From Sphingomonas bacterium (GTDB lineage Bacteria; Pseudomonadota; Alphaproteobacteria; Sphingomonadales; Sphingomonadaceae), in the NCBI RefSeq assembly GCF_903642285.1, contig NZ_CAHJWJ010000004.1, positions 1 through 64,000 of the forward strand: a stretch of 64,000 nt of DNA, given 5' to 3'. Positions 25,931 to 39,513 of the stretch are shown in pieces. Position 1 is the stretch's first letter. Each line of letters starts with the position of its first letter. Both the position numbers and the translations under genes were made by a program. Below the pieces are notes generated by a model. The model had not been told where the DNA came from and searched no databases. It was given only the letters and a program-made list of their open reading frames with translations.

Positions 25931-26398
25931 CTATTTCGCTTTATCGTTCGGGTCATCGGATGGATCCGGTTCGCCAAATATCTTCCGCAATCCGGCAATC
26001 GCCATATTTGTTTCGACATAGATGACTGGGGTTGGTGAATTGATCGATTCACCAGGTTTGACGAACCTTACATAGACAACGGCATTTGAGTCGATCTTTT
26101 GTCCATAAGTGTAATATGACCAGAACTTCTGACGAATGATTGCAAAACGCGAAAATCCGGCCCGCTCCGCCTCGATAGCCGCCTTGTACAATACCACCGT
26201 CGGGGCAATAGTGGGATATTTTCGCCCCACCGTTACGCTGATTTTGACAGTCCCGTCAGCTTGATGGGACGCAACGGCACTCATATCTTTTTTGTGAGAC
26301 GCCAGGATCGGATCATTTTCCTTTTCCGCCGATCCCACCGAGGGGAGTGTCCAAAGCAGGAAAGTCAGCGATATTACCTTTATCATTCTGTTCAGCAT
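25931..26398 (-). CDS. exported protein of unknown function
   Basis: A 155-residue protein with a signal peptide (IKVISLTFLLWTLPSVGSA) and a mature domain with strands VKISVTVGRKYPT and helix APTVVLYKAAIEAERAGFSRFAI, then a YGQKIDSNAVVYVRFVKP segment. The helix followed by SRFAI is loosely reminiscent of the CC0125/CC1285 lipoprotein family, but there is no lipobox Cys and I would not assign it. ATG 26398 is preceded by AGCAGG. Strikingly AT-rich compared with rdgB and xerC; converges with rdgB. Confidence 0.7.
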   Translation of the reverse strand: MLNRMIKVISLTFLLWTLPSVGSAEKENDPILASHKKDMSAVASHQADGTVKISVTVGRKYPTIAPTVVLYKAAIEAERAGFSRFAIIRQKFWSYYTYGQKIDSNAVVYVRFVKPGESINSPTPVIYVETNMAIAGLRKIFGEPDPSDDPNDKAK

Positions 26399-26740
26399 AA
26401 TTTGCCTGCTTCCCCGTTCGACTTTGCACATCCGATTTGTACCTAAGCAATCAGGGTCGATACTATCCCTGCGCATCGCGAACGAGGCGGACAGTCTGAT
26501 TGTAGACTTTTCTCCATGTCAGTGGCAACTTGCGCGACCGCTCGCCTGCCCGCAAATACGGTCGCAAAAACCGCTGTCCTACACGGCGACATTTCGCTTT
26601 GCTCGTCACCATGCCCGCTCTCCGCCTCCTTGCCGCCGCAACGCGCCTGCCCGGCATAATGCGGGAAGTGTTTCCGGCGCTGACGTGGCGTGTGGTTCGT
26701 CCACTTCCGATCCCCCGACTCGGCAAATCGGACGCGCCGA
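26399..26740. other. spacer with a possible 49-codon reading frame
   Basis: 342 bases between xerC and the exported orphan, both on the minus strand. On the minus strand 26612-26463 encodes a 49-residue basic peptide (MVTSKAKCRRVGQRFLRPYL...) with an AAGGAGG site about 13 bases upstream. I recognise no homologue; it could be a small gene, the eroded end of a lost gene, or chance. Otherwise nothing is seen; the promoter of the exported orphan should lie near 26400-26460. Confidence 0.3.
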
Positions 26741-27646
26741 TCACGGGTATCGCGCCCGCGGGTGCGCGTTCCGGTAGACGTCCAGCAGATGCGCGGCATC
26801 GACCCCCGTATAGACCTGGGTCGACGACAGGCTCGCATGACCGAGCAGTTCCTGCAGCGCCCGCAGGTCCGCACCGCGGCCGAGCAGATGGGTCGCGAAG
26901 CTGTGGCGCAGCGCGTGCGGGGTCGTCCGATCGCCAAGACCCAGCCGTCCCCGCGCCGCCTGCACGGACTTGCGCACCACACCCGCCGACAGCGGGCCGC
27001 CCTTCGCACCGCGGAACAACGGCGCGTCGCGCGCGCCCGGCCAGGGCGAGACCGCGGCATAGGCGTCGATCGCATCGCGGACCTGCGGCAATAACGGCAC
27101 GATCCGGGTCTTCGCGCGCTTGCCCGTCACCGCCAGCGTCGCACCGAGCGGCAGGATGCCGGCGGGCAGCGCCACCGCCTCCCCGATGCGCAGGCCGGCA
27201 CCATATAGCAGCATCAGGATCGCCCAGTCGCGCGCGCCGATCCACGGTTCGGCCGCGTCGTCGGCTACGTCGGTCGCCAGCGCGATGACATCGGCAGGCG
27301 CTATCGGACGCGGCACCCCCTTCTTGACGCGCGGGCCGCGCGTGCGTGGGGCCGAGGCCGCGGGATTGGCCCAGGCGAGAAAGCCACGCACCGCGGACAA
27401 TTCGCGCGCAGCGGCGGCATTGCCCAGCCCGTCGCCGCGCCGTTTCGCGAGGAACGACCGCAGATCGATCGTCGTCACCCGCGCCAGCACGCTGCGGTCG
27501 ATCGGTTGCCCCCAGTGATCGTTCAGGAACGCGACGAGCCGCGCGGCGGTCGCGGCATAGGCGCGCACGGTATGGACCGATCGACGGCGATCGTTCTGCA
27601 GATGCAGCGCCCAGGCTGCGGCAAGCGTAATGGGCGGCTCGGTCAT
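26741..27646 (-). CDS. xerC: tyrosine recombinase XerC
   Basis: A 301-residue site-specific recombinase that with XerD resolves chromosome dimers at dif. All catalytic residues are visible: R153 (GLRIGEA), K176 (TGKRAKT), H244 and R247 (TPHALRHSFATHLL), H270 (LLGHASLSSTQ) and nucleophile Y279 (VYTGVD). The N-terminal SAM-like core-binding domain spans about 1-95. Divergent from priA, a typical Sphingomonas arrangement, so it is the housekeeping XerC rather than a mobile-element integrase. Confidence 0.94.
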   Translation of the reverse strand: MTEPPITLAAAWALHLQNDRRRSVHTVRAYAATAARLVAFLNDHWGQPIDRSVLARVTTIDLRSFLAKRRGDGLGNAAAARELSAVRGFLAWANPAASAPRTRGPRVKKGVPRPIAPADVIALATDVADDAAEPWIGARDWAILMLLYGAGLRIGEAVALPAGILPLGATLAVTGKRAKTRIVPLLPQVRDAIDAYAAVSPWPGARDAPLFRGAKGGPLSAGVVRKSVQAARGRLGLGDRTTPHALRHSFATHLLGRGADLRALQELLGHASLSSTQVYTGVDAAHLLDVYRNAHPRARYP

Positions 27647-27826
27647 CGCACGCGATCCTGCCGCCGGGGACGCCGTGGGGGAAGGAAAATCGACTGCGAC
27701 CGGCTGTACACGGTCATATCCGCGGGTCGCCGATCGCAGTGGGCCGGCGCGTTACCGGGCGGCATGACGTCGTCACGATCGTCGAACCGGGTTCACGCGG
27801 TGCGCGCCGGGCCCCATATACATGCA

Positions 27827-29995
27827 ATGTCCCGCGTGCGCGTTCTCGTCCTCAATTCGGCGCTCGGCCCGCTCGATTACCGCGTTCCCGCCGGCATGCA
27901 GGTCGAACCCGGTTCGATCGTCGTCGCACCGCTCGGCCCCAGACAATTGCTTGGGGTGGTGTGGGAGGCCGAGCATCTGCCCGCCGACTCCGAAGTCGGC
28001 GACAACCGATTGCGCCCGCTGCTCGGCGTTGCGGATGCGCCACCGCTGGGTGCGCCCTTGCGCCGGTTGATCGAATGGACCGCCGCTTATTATCTCGCCG
28101 CGCCCGCCGCCGTGGTCCGGATGGCGCTCGCCTCCACGTCCGCCCTGGAAGGGTCGCGCACCGCGACCGAATATCGTGCGACGAATGCGCCACCGCCGCG
28201 CCTGACCCCGCAGCGAACGCAGGCGCTGGAGCGGATCGCCGATCGACAGGGGCTGATCCGCGAACTCGCCGGGATCGCCGACGTATCGGACGGCGTGATT
28301 CGCGGCCTCGTCAAAGCCGGCGCGATCGAGGCGGTATCGGTCGACATCGACAGCCCCTTCCCGTTGCCCGACCCCGATCATGCGCCACCGATCCTGAGCG
28401 CGGACCAGACCGCCGCCGCGACCGCGCTTGCCGACGCCGTCACCGCGCACCGCTTCGCCCCGACATTGCTCGACGGCGTCACGGGATCGGGCAAGACCGA
28501 GGTGTATTTCGAAGCGGTCGCGGCGGCGATCCGGGCGGGTCGACAGACTTTGGTCCTGCTGCCCGAGATCGCACTGACCGAACCGTTTCTGAAGCGTTTC
28601 CACGACCGGTTCGGCTGCGAACCCGTCGCCTGGCATTCGGGGCTTCGCTCCACCCAGCGCCGCCGCGCCTGGCGGGCGATCGCCGGCGGGGAGGCGCTGG
28701 TGACCGTCGGCGCGCGATCGGCGCTGTTCCTGCCCTACAGGCGGCTCGGCCTGATCGTCGTGGACGAAGCGCACGAAACGAGCTTCAAGCAGGAGGAAGG
28801 CGTCCATTATCACGCCCGCGACGTCGCGGTGATGCGCGGGATGTTCGAACATTGCCCGGTCATCCTCGCGTCCGCGACGCCGGCGATCGAAACGCGCCAG
28901 CAGGTCGCACTCGGCCGCTATGCGGAGGTCAAACTGCCCGGCCGCTACGGCGCGGCGGAAATGCCGTCGATCGCCGCGATCGACCTGATCCGCGAACCGC
29001 CCGAACGCGGCCGGTGGCTTTCCGCGCGGCTGGTGAAGGCGATGGCGGAGACGCTGGCGCGCGGCGAACAGTCGCTGCTGTTCCTCAACCGCCGGGGCTA
29101 TGCCCCGCTGACCTTGTGCCGGACCTGCGGCCACCGTTTCCAATGCCCGAACTGCACCGCCTGGATGGTCGAACACCGGCTGACAGGGCGGCTCACCTGC
29201 CATCATTGCGGCCATGTCGAGCCGGTCCCGCGGCTTTGTCCCGAATGTCGGAACGAGGATACGCTGGTCGCCTGCGGCCCGGGCGTGGAGCGGATCGCGG
29301 ACGAGGTCGCCGCGCTTTTCCCCGCCGCCCGGACCACGGTCGTGACATCGGACACGATCTGGTCCCCGGCTCGCGCGGCCGAGTTCGTCGGGCGGATGGA
29401 GGCGGGGGCGATCGACATCGTCGTCGGCACCCAGTTGGTGACGAAGGGCTATCATTTTCCCAACCTCACGCTGGTCGGCGTCGTCGATGCCGACCTGGGC
29501 CTGGAGGGCGGCGATCTCCGCGCGGCAGAGCGTACCTTCCAGCAGATTCGTCAGGTCTCGGGAAGGGCCGGTCGCGGGGACAAGCCCGGTCACGTCCTGA
29601 TCCAGACGCACAGCCCCACCGCCCGGGTGATGCAGGCGCTGATCACCGGCGATGCGGACGCCTTCTACGCCGCGGAAACCGAGGCACGACGCGATGCCAG
29701 CGCGCCCCCGTTCGGTCGCTATGCCGCGATTATCGTGTCATCCGAAGACCAGGCCGCAGCACAGGAAACCGCGCGCGCGGTCGCACGCGCTGCGCCGACC
29801 GTGGACGGCATGCAGGTCTACGGCCCTGCCCCCGCCCCGCTGGCGATGCTACGCGGCCGCCACCGCTTCCGCCTGCTCGTCCATGCCCGGCGGGCGCTGG
29901 ACGTGCAGGACATCATCCGCGATTGGCTGGCTGGGCTTGCATGGTCGGCAAAGGTGCGGGTGACGGTGGATGTGGACCCCTATAGTTTCCTATGA
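27827..29995 (+). CDS. priA: primosomal protein N' (replication restart helicase PriA)
   Basis: A 722-residue 3'-5' helicase restarting stalled forks. The N-terminal 3' DNA-binding domain (VLVLNSALGPLDYRVP) is followed by helicase motifs: Walker A GVTGSGKTEVY, VVDEAHETSFKQEEG, ASATPAIETRQQ, then paired zinc sites CRTCGHRFQCPNC and CHHCG...CPECRNEDTL, and a motif VI region QVSGRAGRGDKPG. ATG 27827 begins the conserved N-terminus; the frame is open upstream through the xerC promoter region without homology. Confidence 0.95.
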   Translation: MSRVRVLVLNSALGPLDYRVPAGMQVEPGSIVVAPLGPRQLLGVVWEAEHLPADSEVGDNRLRPLLGVADAPPLGAPLRRLIEWTAAYYLAAPAAVVRMALASTSALEGSRTATEYRATNAPPPRLTPQRTQALERIADRQGLIRELAGIADVSDGVIRGLVKAGAIEAVSVDIDSPFPLPDPDHAPPILSADQTAAATALADAVTAHRFAPTLLDGVTGSGKTEVYFEAVAAAIRAGRQTLVLLPEIALTEPFLKRFHDRFGCEPVAWHSGLRSTQRRRAWRAIAGGEALVTVGARSALFLPYRRLGLIVVDEAHETSFKQEEGVHYHARDVAVMRGMFEHCPVILASATPAIETRQQVALGRYAEVKLPGRYGAAEMPSIAAIDLIREPPERGRWLSARLVKAMAETLARGEQSLLFLNRRGYAPLTLCRTCGHRFQCPNCTAWMVEHRLTGRLTCHHCGHVEPVPRLCPECRNEDTLVACGPGVERIADEVAALFPAARTTVVTSDTIWSPARAAEFVGRMEAGAIDIVVGTQLVTKGYHFPNLTLVGVVDADLGLEGGDLRAAERTFQQIRQVSGRAGRGDKPGHVLIQTHSPTARVMQALITGDADAFYAAETEARRDASAPPFGRYAAIIVSSEDQAAAQETARAVARAAPTVDGMQVYGPAPAPLAMLRGRHRFRLLVHARRALDVQDIIRDWLAGLAWSAKVRVTVDVDPYSFL

Positions 29996-30048
29996 TGGTT
30001 GAACGCACGATCGTCGCTGGCTAGCCTTTGGTATGAGGAAGAATATTC

Positions 30049-31608
30049 ATGGTTCGTAAGATAACTGCCGCGGCGGCCGCGTTATTGCTGTCCACATCCG
30101 CCAGTGCTTCCTGGCAGCGCGCGACGTCGCGGCATTTCATCGTCTATTCCGACGACACACCGGGGCATGTCGAGGCCTTCACGGTCAAGCTCGAGAAATT
30201 CGACAAGGCGATGCGCGTCTGGCACGTCGCACCCGAGGACAAGCGTGGCGACAGCGCGCGTGTCACCGTGTTCGTCGTCAGCGACATCGCGGCGATCCAG
30301 AAGCTGGCGGGCCGGGCGGACGTTGCCGGCTTCTACCAGCCCCGCGCTGGCGACTCGGTCGCTTTCACGCCACGCAGTTCGGGCGACGGGGCGGATCACG
30401 GCTTCACGTCGCAGGCCATCCTGTTCCACGAATATACGCACCACTGGATGCTGACCAACGACGCATGGTCGGACGCCGCGTTCCCGCCATGGTTCGTCGA
30501 GGGCTTTGCCGAATTGCATGCCACCGCGATCATACGGAACGGCGACGTCATCTTCGGCGCGACTCCGACCTATCGCGGCTACACCGTCGGGAATATGAAT
30601 TTGTTGCCAGCCACGCAGTTGCTGCTGCCCAATCCGGGCCATCTCAGCGGCGAACAGCGGGATGCGCTATATAGCCGCGGATGGCTGCTCGCCGACTATC
30701 TGATCTTCAACAAGGATCGGCTCGGGCAATTCGCCGCCTATGTGACGGCGATCAATTCGGGCAAATCCCCCAGGGAGGCCAACGCGCTCCTCGGCAACCC
30801 GAATGCGCTGGATTTCAAGCTGAACGCCTATGGCAAGCAGTCCGTCCTGCCATCCGCGCTGATCCCGGCGAAGGACCTGACAATCGGCAAGGTCAGCGTT
30901 CAGCCGCTCTCAGCGGCGGAGGCGGCAATCATGCCGGCCTTTATCCTGTCGAAGCGCGGCGTAACATCCAAAGCTGCACCGGGCGTTGCGGCAATCGCGC
31001 GCCGGGTCGCGGCATCCTATCCGGACGACGCGTTCGTAGAGAACGAGGTGGCGGAAGCCGAGTTCGACGTCTGTTCGACCGATCCGACATCAGACGCGGC
31101 ATGTTACGTGCGCACCGAGGCGGCTACTGATCGGGCGCTCGCGACAGACCCCAAGTCGATCCACGCGCTCGTCTACCGGGGCATGGCGCAAGCCGCGGCG
31201 GCAAAGAAGAATAAGATCGTCGATCCGGCCAAATGGTCCGCGATCCGCCAATGGTTTCTCGCGGCGAACAAGATCGATTCGGAGGCACCGCAGCCGCTCA
31301 TCGATTTCTACGAAAGCTATGCCGCCGCCGGTCAGACGCCGACGAAGAATGCCGAGGGTGCGATGCTCTATGCTTATGCGCTCGCGCCCTACGACGCATC
31401 GGTACGAATCAAGGCGGCGCGCGTGCTGCTGGTGCAGGACAAGGCCGCCCAGGCGAAGGTCGCATTGGGCCCCGTGGCCTATAACCTTGACGAGCCCGGC
31501 CAGGCCGACCGTGCGCAGAAAATCCTAGCGGTCCTGGACAAGGACGGCAGCAAAGCCGCACTCATGGAAATGGATAAGAAGCCCGAAGACAAGGACAAGA
31601 AAGGCTGA
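30049..31608 (+). CDS. exported HExxH protein with C-terminal TPR-like region
   Basis: A 519-residue protein with a signal peptide (about residues 1-20). The next 150 residues match the gluzincin-like DUF1570 layout: SRHFIVYSDDTPGH, a zinc motif HEYTH (H127, E128, H131) and a downstream PPWFVEGFAEL with E151 as likely third ligand. Residues 330-510 are helical and TPR-like (AATDRALATDPKSIHALVYRG, AYALAPYDASVRIKAARVLL). Probably a periplasmic peptidase or an inactive relative; substrate unknown. The tail is lysine/aspartate rich. Converges with atpC. Confidence 0.75.
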   Translation: MVRKITAAAAALLLSTSASASWQRATSRHFIVYSDDTPGHVEAFTVKLEKFDKAMRVWHVAPEDKRGDSARVTVFVVSDIAAIQKLAGRADVAGFYQPRAGDSVAFTPRSSGDGADHGFTSQAILFHEYTHHWMLTNDAWSDAAFPPWFVEGFAELHATAIIRNGDVIFGATPTYRGYTVGNMNLLPATQLLLPNPGHLSGEQRDALYSRGWLLADYLIFNKDRLGQFAAYVTAINSGKSPREANALLGNPNALDFKLNAYGKQSVLPSALIPAKDLTIGKVSVQPLSAAEAAIMPAFILSKRGVTSKAAPGVAAIARRVAASYPDDAFVENEVAEAEFDVCSTDPTSDAACYVRTEAATDRALATDPKSIHALVYRGMAQAAAAKKNKIVDPAKWSAIRQWFLAANKIDSEAPQPLIDFYESYAAAGQTPTKNAEGAMLYAYALAPYDASVRIKAARVLLVQDKAAQAKVALGPVAYNLDEPGQADRAQKILAVLDKDGSKAALMEMDKKPEDKDKKG

Positions 31609-31640
31609 TCTCCCCGCAAGGCAGAACGCGCAGGATGCCG

Positions 31641-31895
31641 TCAGTCAGCATGCTCCGCCAGTACGGTAAGGCCGCGGTCGTCGATCTCGGCAAAACCGCC
31701 GCGGATCGTTATCATTTCCGGCTCCGATTTCTCCGACCGGAATATCAATAGCGCACCGTCGCGAACCGTCGACATGATGGGGGCGTGGCCCTCCAGTACC
31801 CCGAAATCGCCTTCGGTGCCCGGTACGGTGACCATATGGACCGCTTCCGAGCGCACGAGGCGCTCGGGGGTTACCAGTTCGAAGTGAAGTGGCAT
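31641..31895 (-). CDS. atpC: ATP synthase F1 epsilon subunit
   Basis: An 84-residue epsilon subunit of the central stalk. It consists of the N-terminal beta-sandwich only ([55 protein letters not shown]) and lacks the C-terminal helical inhibitory hairpin of E. coli, as in many sphingomonads. An AGGTAAG site overlaps the end of the foreign gene just upstream; eight bases separate the two. Last gene of the operon. Confidence 0.94.
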   Translation of the reverse strand: MPLHFELVTPERLVRSEAVHMVTVPGTEGDFGVLEGHAPIMSTVRDGALLIFRSEKSEPEMITIRGGFAEIDDRGLTVLAEHAD

Positions 31896-31903
31896 TATCT
31901 TAC

Positions 31904-34242
<2,339 letters not shown>

Positions 34243-34246
<4 letters not shown>

Positions 34247-34584
34247 TGCAAGACCCATTCGCCGAATGCGAACAGATGGCGGTGCATATTGTCCGGTGCC
34301 AGATCGATATCGTCGGACCAAGCAACGGCACCATGCTCTACATAAGCTTGTCTGAAAAAGGCAGGATTGCCCAGTGGTCCGAAAACGCCTTGAAATGCCG
34401 ATGGCTCGAAGCGAACAAAGCCTTGCACGCCATCACGATGACTGACGTGCAACGTACAATCATCGACTGCCTTCACGGCCGCCACGCAGTAATCCGAACC
34501 GCGGCCAGGCAAAGGAACGCCTGCCGCCGCCCATTCTTGGTCAGTCGCATACGGGTCAGGCCTGAACGAACTGGCTAGGCTCAC
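34243..34584 (-). CDS. DUF2442-like protein embedded between atpG and atpD
   Basis: A 113-residue protein whose middle and C-terminal part match the DUF2442 layout: [56 protein letters not shown]2442 proteins are small and often found with toxin-antitoxin-like or XRE genes; function unknown. The GTG at 34584 overlaps the atpG stop (GTGA), and its own stop overlaps the next start (ATGA). Lower GC than flanking atp genes. Not part of any known ATP synthase. Confidence 0.78.
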
Positions 34585-35471
34585 AACGCCTCCGCCCCGG
34601 AAATGATCTCCACCAGTTCCGTCGTGATCGCGGCCTGGCGGGTGCGGTTGTACTGGATAGAGAGGCGGTTGATCATGTCGCCCGCATTCTTGGTCGCATT
34701 TTCCATCGCGTTCATCCGGCTGCCCTGTTCGGACGCGGCGTTTTCCAGCAGCGCGCGGAAGATCTGGATCGCGATGTTGCGCGGCAGCAGGTCGGCGAGG
34801 ATCGACTCCTCGTCGGGCTCATATTCCACCGCGGCGGCTGCGGAAGTGGAGGAAGTGGAGGCGTGCGACGCACTCGCTTCCACTTTCACGGGGATGATCT
34901 GGCGCGCGGTCGGCTCCTGCACCAGCGCGGAGACGAATTTGGCGTAGAACAGATGCACTACGTCGAACTCGCCCGCCTCGAACCGGCGGATCAGGTCGTC
35001 GGCCATCGCGCGCGCCTGGTCGAAGCTCGCCACCTTCATGGTCGAAATGTCGAAATCCCCGGCGATCTGGTCCGGATAGAAGCGACGGATCACGCGGCCC
35101 TTCTTGCCAGCGACGTAGAAGCGCACCGTCTTGCCCGCCGCCTCAAGCTCTTCGGCCTTCTTGCGCGCGGCGCGGACGATGTTGGTGTTGAACGCGCCCG
35201 CCAGGCCACGCTCGGACGTGACGACGACCAGCATCTGGACCTGGTCCTTGCCGGTGCCCGCCAGCAGCTTCGGCGACGATTCGCTGACCGTCACCTTCGA
35301 CGCCAGGCTGGCCATCACGCCCTCCAGCCGCTCGGCATAGGGACGACCGGCCTCCGCCGCCTCCTGTGCACGGCGCAGCTTGGCGGCGGCGACCATCTTC
35401 ATCGCCTTGGTGATCTTCTGCGTCGACTTCACCGAGCCGATGCGGATCTTGAGGGCCTTCAGGGATGCCAT
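34581..35471 (-). CDS. atpG: ATP synthase F1 gamma subunit
   Basis: A 296-residue central rotor shaft. N-terminal [33 protein letters not shown] and the C-terminal [47 protein letters not shown] are canonical. A Ser/Ala-rich insertion ([17 protein letters not shown]) before YEPDEESIL lies in the variable region. Preceded by a family A palindromic repeat; its stop overlaps the DUF2442 gene. Confidence 0.96.
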   Translation of the reverse strand: MASLKALKIRIGSVKSTQKITKAMKMVAAAKLRRAQEAAEAGRPYAERLEGVMASLASKVTVSESSPKLLAGTGKDQVQMLVVVTSERGLAGAFNTNIVRAARKKAEELEAAGKTVRFYVAGKKGRVIRRFYPDQIAGDFDISTMKVASFDQARAMADDLIRRFEAGEFDVVHLFYAKFVSALVQEPTARQIIPVKVEASASHASTSSTSAAAAVEYEPDEESILADLLPRNIAIQIFRALLENAASEQGSRMNAMENATKNAGDMINRLSIQYNRTRQAAITTELVEIISGAEAL

Positions 35472-35484
35472 AGTCTTCCTTCGT

Positions 35485-35569
35485 CCGTCATCCCGGGCTC
35501 GTGCCGGGATCCAGAGCCCCAAGCGATCCGTGCTTGGCCCTGGACCCCGGCACAAGCCCGGGGTGACGG
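35485..35569. repeat. palindromic repeat, family A copy 2, inside the atp operon
   Basis: An 85-bp inverted repeat between atpA and atpG. The left arm begins CCGTCATCCCGGGCTCGTGC and the right arm is nearly its reverse complement. Same family as 2069-2152. In an operon transcript it would fold into a stable hairpin and could affect mRNA processing or atpA:atpG expression ratio. Confidence 0.82.
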
Positions 35570-35586
35570 TGCGTTTATGTCAGCCG

Positions 35587-37116
<1,530 letters not shown>

Positions 37117-37147
37117 GGGTATTGCCTTCAGCCTTTCCGGGGCGGCG

Positions 37148-37708
37148 TCAGCCGCCGACTTTCATTACGTGCGCAAGCGCATTCAGACGGGTGCGGATCG
37201 ACGAATCGATGCGCTGCGAACCGATGCGGACGACCAGCCCGCCGAGGAGTTCGGGATCGACCGTCAGGTCGACATTGACGTCGCGACCGACGCGCGTGCG
37301 AAGCTGCTGCTTCAGTGCGTCGACCTGATCGTCCGACAGCGGATGCGCGGACGCCACTTCGGCGGTCGTCTCGCCGCGGTGCTGCGCCGCCAACGCACGG
37401 AATGCACGGATGATCGCGGGCAGCTGTGCCAGCCGGTGGTTCTCCGCGAGGACGCACAGGAAATTCTTCGTCGTGCCGTCGATGCCGATCTCGTCCGCGA
37501 CCGCCTGCACCGCCTTCACCGCGGATTCGCGCGCGACCAGCGGACTGGTCGTCAGCATCCGGAAGTCGTCCGACTGCGTCAGCGCATCACGCACCGCCGC
37601 CAGGCTCGCCTCGACGGCCTCGATCGCCTTAGACTCTTGCGCAAGCTCGAACAAAGCGAACGCATAGCGCCCGCTCAAACTCGCCTGAATACCGCCGGAT
37701 AGCTCCAC
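37148..37708 (-). CDS. atpH: ATP synthase F1 delta subunit
   Basis: A 186-residue peripheral-stalk cap protein. Opening [23 protein letters not shown], middle [26 protein letters not shown] and C-terminal [34 protein letters not shown] are typical of the family. The start is GTG at 37708. First gene of the F1 operon; F0 genes lie elsewhere, as usual in alphaproteobacteria. The 210 bases to cpaF must hold two divergent promoters. Confidence 0.94.
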   Translation of the reverse strand: MELSGGIQASLSGRYAFALFELAQESKAIEAVEASLAAVRDALTQSDDFRMLTTSPLVARESAVKAVQAVADEIGIDGTTKNFLCVLAENHRLAQLPAIIRAFRALAAQHRGETTAEVASAHPLSDDQVDALKQQLRTRVGRDVNVDLTVDPELLGGLVVRIGSQRIDSSIRTRLNALAHVMKVGG

Positions 37709-37918
37709 GCGATTAGCATCCTCGTCCCTGGATCAACGGATATCGCCCCATGGCGACGGGGACGCGGAACCGCGCCTGCCGATGGGTTGCCGGGCGGTTA
37801 GCATCGGGTGCCGGGGGATGCAAGGCGGGGGATATCCAAGCGCGCGGCGCTCCGGCCGTGGTTAGGCAAATGTAAATCCTTGCCCCCTAACCCCGTTGAC
37901 GACGACAAGAGGTGAGGC

Positions 37919-39454
37919 ATGAGCGCGTTCGGCCGACGGCCTGGTACTACGGGATCGACCCCCGCCCGGCCGGCGTTCGGTGTGGCGCGTCCGATGCAAG
38001 GCGGCGGCATAGCGCCGCGCGCCGATACCGAAGGCGGATCGCAATTTCCGCCGCTCGATTCGCTGCCGATACCCGGGGAGAGCGAAGGCGTCGGCCCCGG
38101 CACGATGCCCGGCCTGCCGATGGACGCGATGCAGCGCCTGGCCGATCGCCAGAATGCGTCCGCCGATTCGGGCAGCAGCCGCGTCGAAGGTTTCGAAAGC
38201 TCGATCCACAAGATCAAGGAACAGGTGCTGCCGCGCCTGCTCGAACGGGTCGACCCCGAAGCCGCGGCGACGCTCGGCAAGGACGAACTCGCCGAGGAAT
38301 TCCGTCCGATCATCGGCGAGGTGCTCGCAGAACTTAAACTAACACTCAACCGGCGCGAACAATTCGCGCTGGAAAAGGTGCTGGTCGACGAATTGCTGGG
38401 TCTCGGGCCACTCGAGGAACTGCTCGCCGATCCCAACATCACCGACATCATGGTGAACGGGCCCGAGCAGACCTATGTCGAGCGCAAGGGCAAGCTGGAA
38501 CTGGCACAGATCCAGTTCCGCGACGAGGAACATCTGTTCCAGATCGCGCAACGCATCGTCAATTCGGTCGGCCGCCGCGTCGACCAGACCTCGCCGCTCG
38601 CCGATGCCCGCCTGAAGGACGGCTCGCGCGTCAACGTGATCGTGCCGCCGCTGTCGCTGCGCGGCACCGCGATCTCGATTCGTAAATTCTCCGCCAAGCC
38701 GATCACCATCGACATGATGGCGGGCTTCGGCAGCATGAGCCCCAAGATGGCGACCGCGCTGAAGATCGCGGGCGCCAGCCGGTTCAACGTCGTGATCTCG
38801 GGCGGTACGGGCTCGGGCAAGACGACGATGCTCAACGCCCTGTCGAAGATGATCGACCCCGGCGAGCGCGTGCTGACGATCGAGGACGCGGCCGAACTTC
38901 GCCTGCAGCAGCCGCACTGGCTGCCGCTGGAGACGCGGCCTGCCAATCTGGAGGGCCAAGGCGAGGTGAGCATCCGCGACCTCGTCAAGAACGCGCTGCG
39001 TATGCGCCCGGACCGGATCATCCTCGGCGAAATCCGCGGCAGCGAGTGTTTCGACATGCTCGCCGCGATGAACACGGGTCATGACGGATCGATGTGCACG
39101 CTCCACGCCAACTCGCCGCGCGAGGCCTTGGCGCGTATGGAAAACATGGTGATGATGTCGGACATCAAGGTGCCCAAGGAAGCGATCAGCCGCCAGATCG
39201 CCGACTCCGTCGAACTGATCATCCAGGTCAAGCGCCTTCGCGACGGCAGCCGGCGCGTGACGAACGTGACCGAGGTGATCGGCATGGAAGGTCCCGTCAT
39301 CGTCACGCAGGAACTGTTCAAGTTCGAATATCTCGATGAAAGCGCGGACGGAAAGATCATCGGCGAATACCGCTCGATGGGCCTGCGCCCCTACACGCTC
39401 GACAAGGCACGGCAATACGGGTTCGATTCGGCCTATCTCGAAGCCTGTCTGTAG
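37919..39454 (+). CDS. cpaF: CpaF-type ATPase of Flp/Tad pilus assembly
   Basis: A 511-residue secretion ATPase of the TadA/VirB11-like class. After a disordered Pro/Gly-rich N-terminus (about 1-75) come an N-terminal domain (LGPLEELLADPNITDIMVNGP), Walker A GGTGSGKTTMLNAL, Asp box LTIEDAAELRLQQPHW, Walker B RPDRIILGEIRGSECFDML and the His box NTGHDGSMCTLHANSPREAL. No other tad genes are here, so either the cluster is split or this copy acts alone. Confidence 0.93.
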   Translation: MSAFGRRPGTTGSTPARPAFGVARPMQGGGIAPRADTEGGSQFPPLDSLPIPGESEGVGPGTMPGLPMDAMQRLADRQNASADSGSSRVEGFESSIHKIKEQVLPRLLERVDPEAAATLGKDELAEEFRPIIGEVLAELKLTLNRREQFALEKVLVDELLGLGPLEELLADPNITDIMVNGPEQTYVERKGKLELAQIQFRDEEHLFQIAQRIVNSVGRRVDQTSPLADARLKDGSRVNVIVPPLSLRGTAISIRKFSAKPITIDMMAGFGSMSPKMATALKIAGASRFNVVISGGTGSGKTTMLNALSKMIDPGERVLTIEDAAELRLQQPHWLPLETRPANLEGQGEVSIRDLVKNALRMRPDRIILGEIRGSECFDMLAAMNTGHDGSMCTLHANSPREALARMENMVMMSDIKVPKEAISRQIADSVELIIQVKRLRDGSRRVTNVTEVIGMEGPVIVTQELFKFEYLDESADGKIIGEYRSMGLRPYTLDKARQYGFDSAYLEACL

Positions 39455-39513
39455 CGCCCAGGCGAACGCGCGCCGTTAACGCTTCTTCCGGCACCTTCGC
39501 TTAGGGTTAGGCG

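Noticed and set aside
26741-27646. Tyrosine recombinase as a mobile-element integrase
   Set aside because: Sequence and placement divergent from priA fit chromosomal XerC; no flanking attachment repeats or cargo.
27773-29611. 612-codon open frame on the minus strand opposite priA
   Set aside because: No recognisable motif, biased composition; PriA is complete on the other strand.
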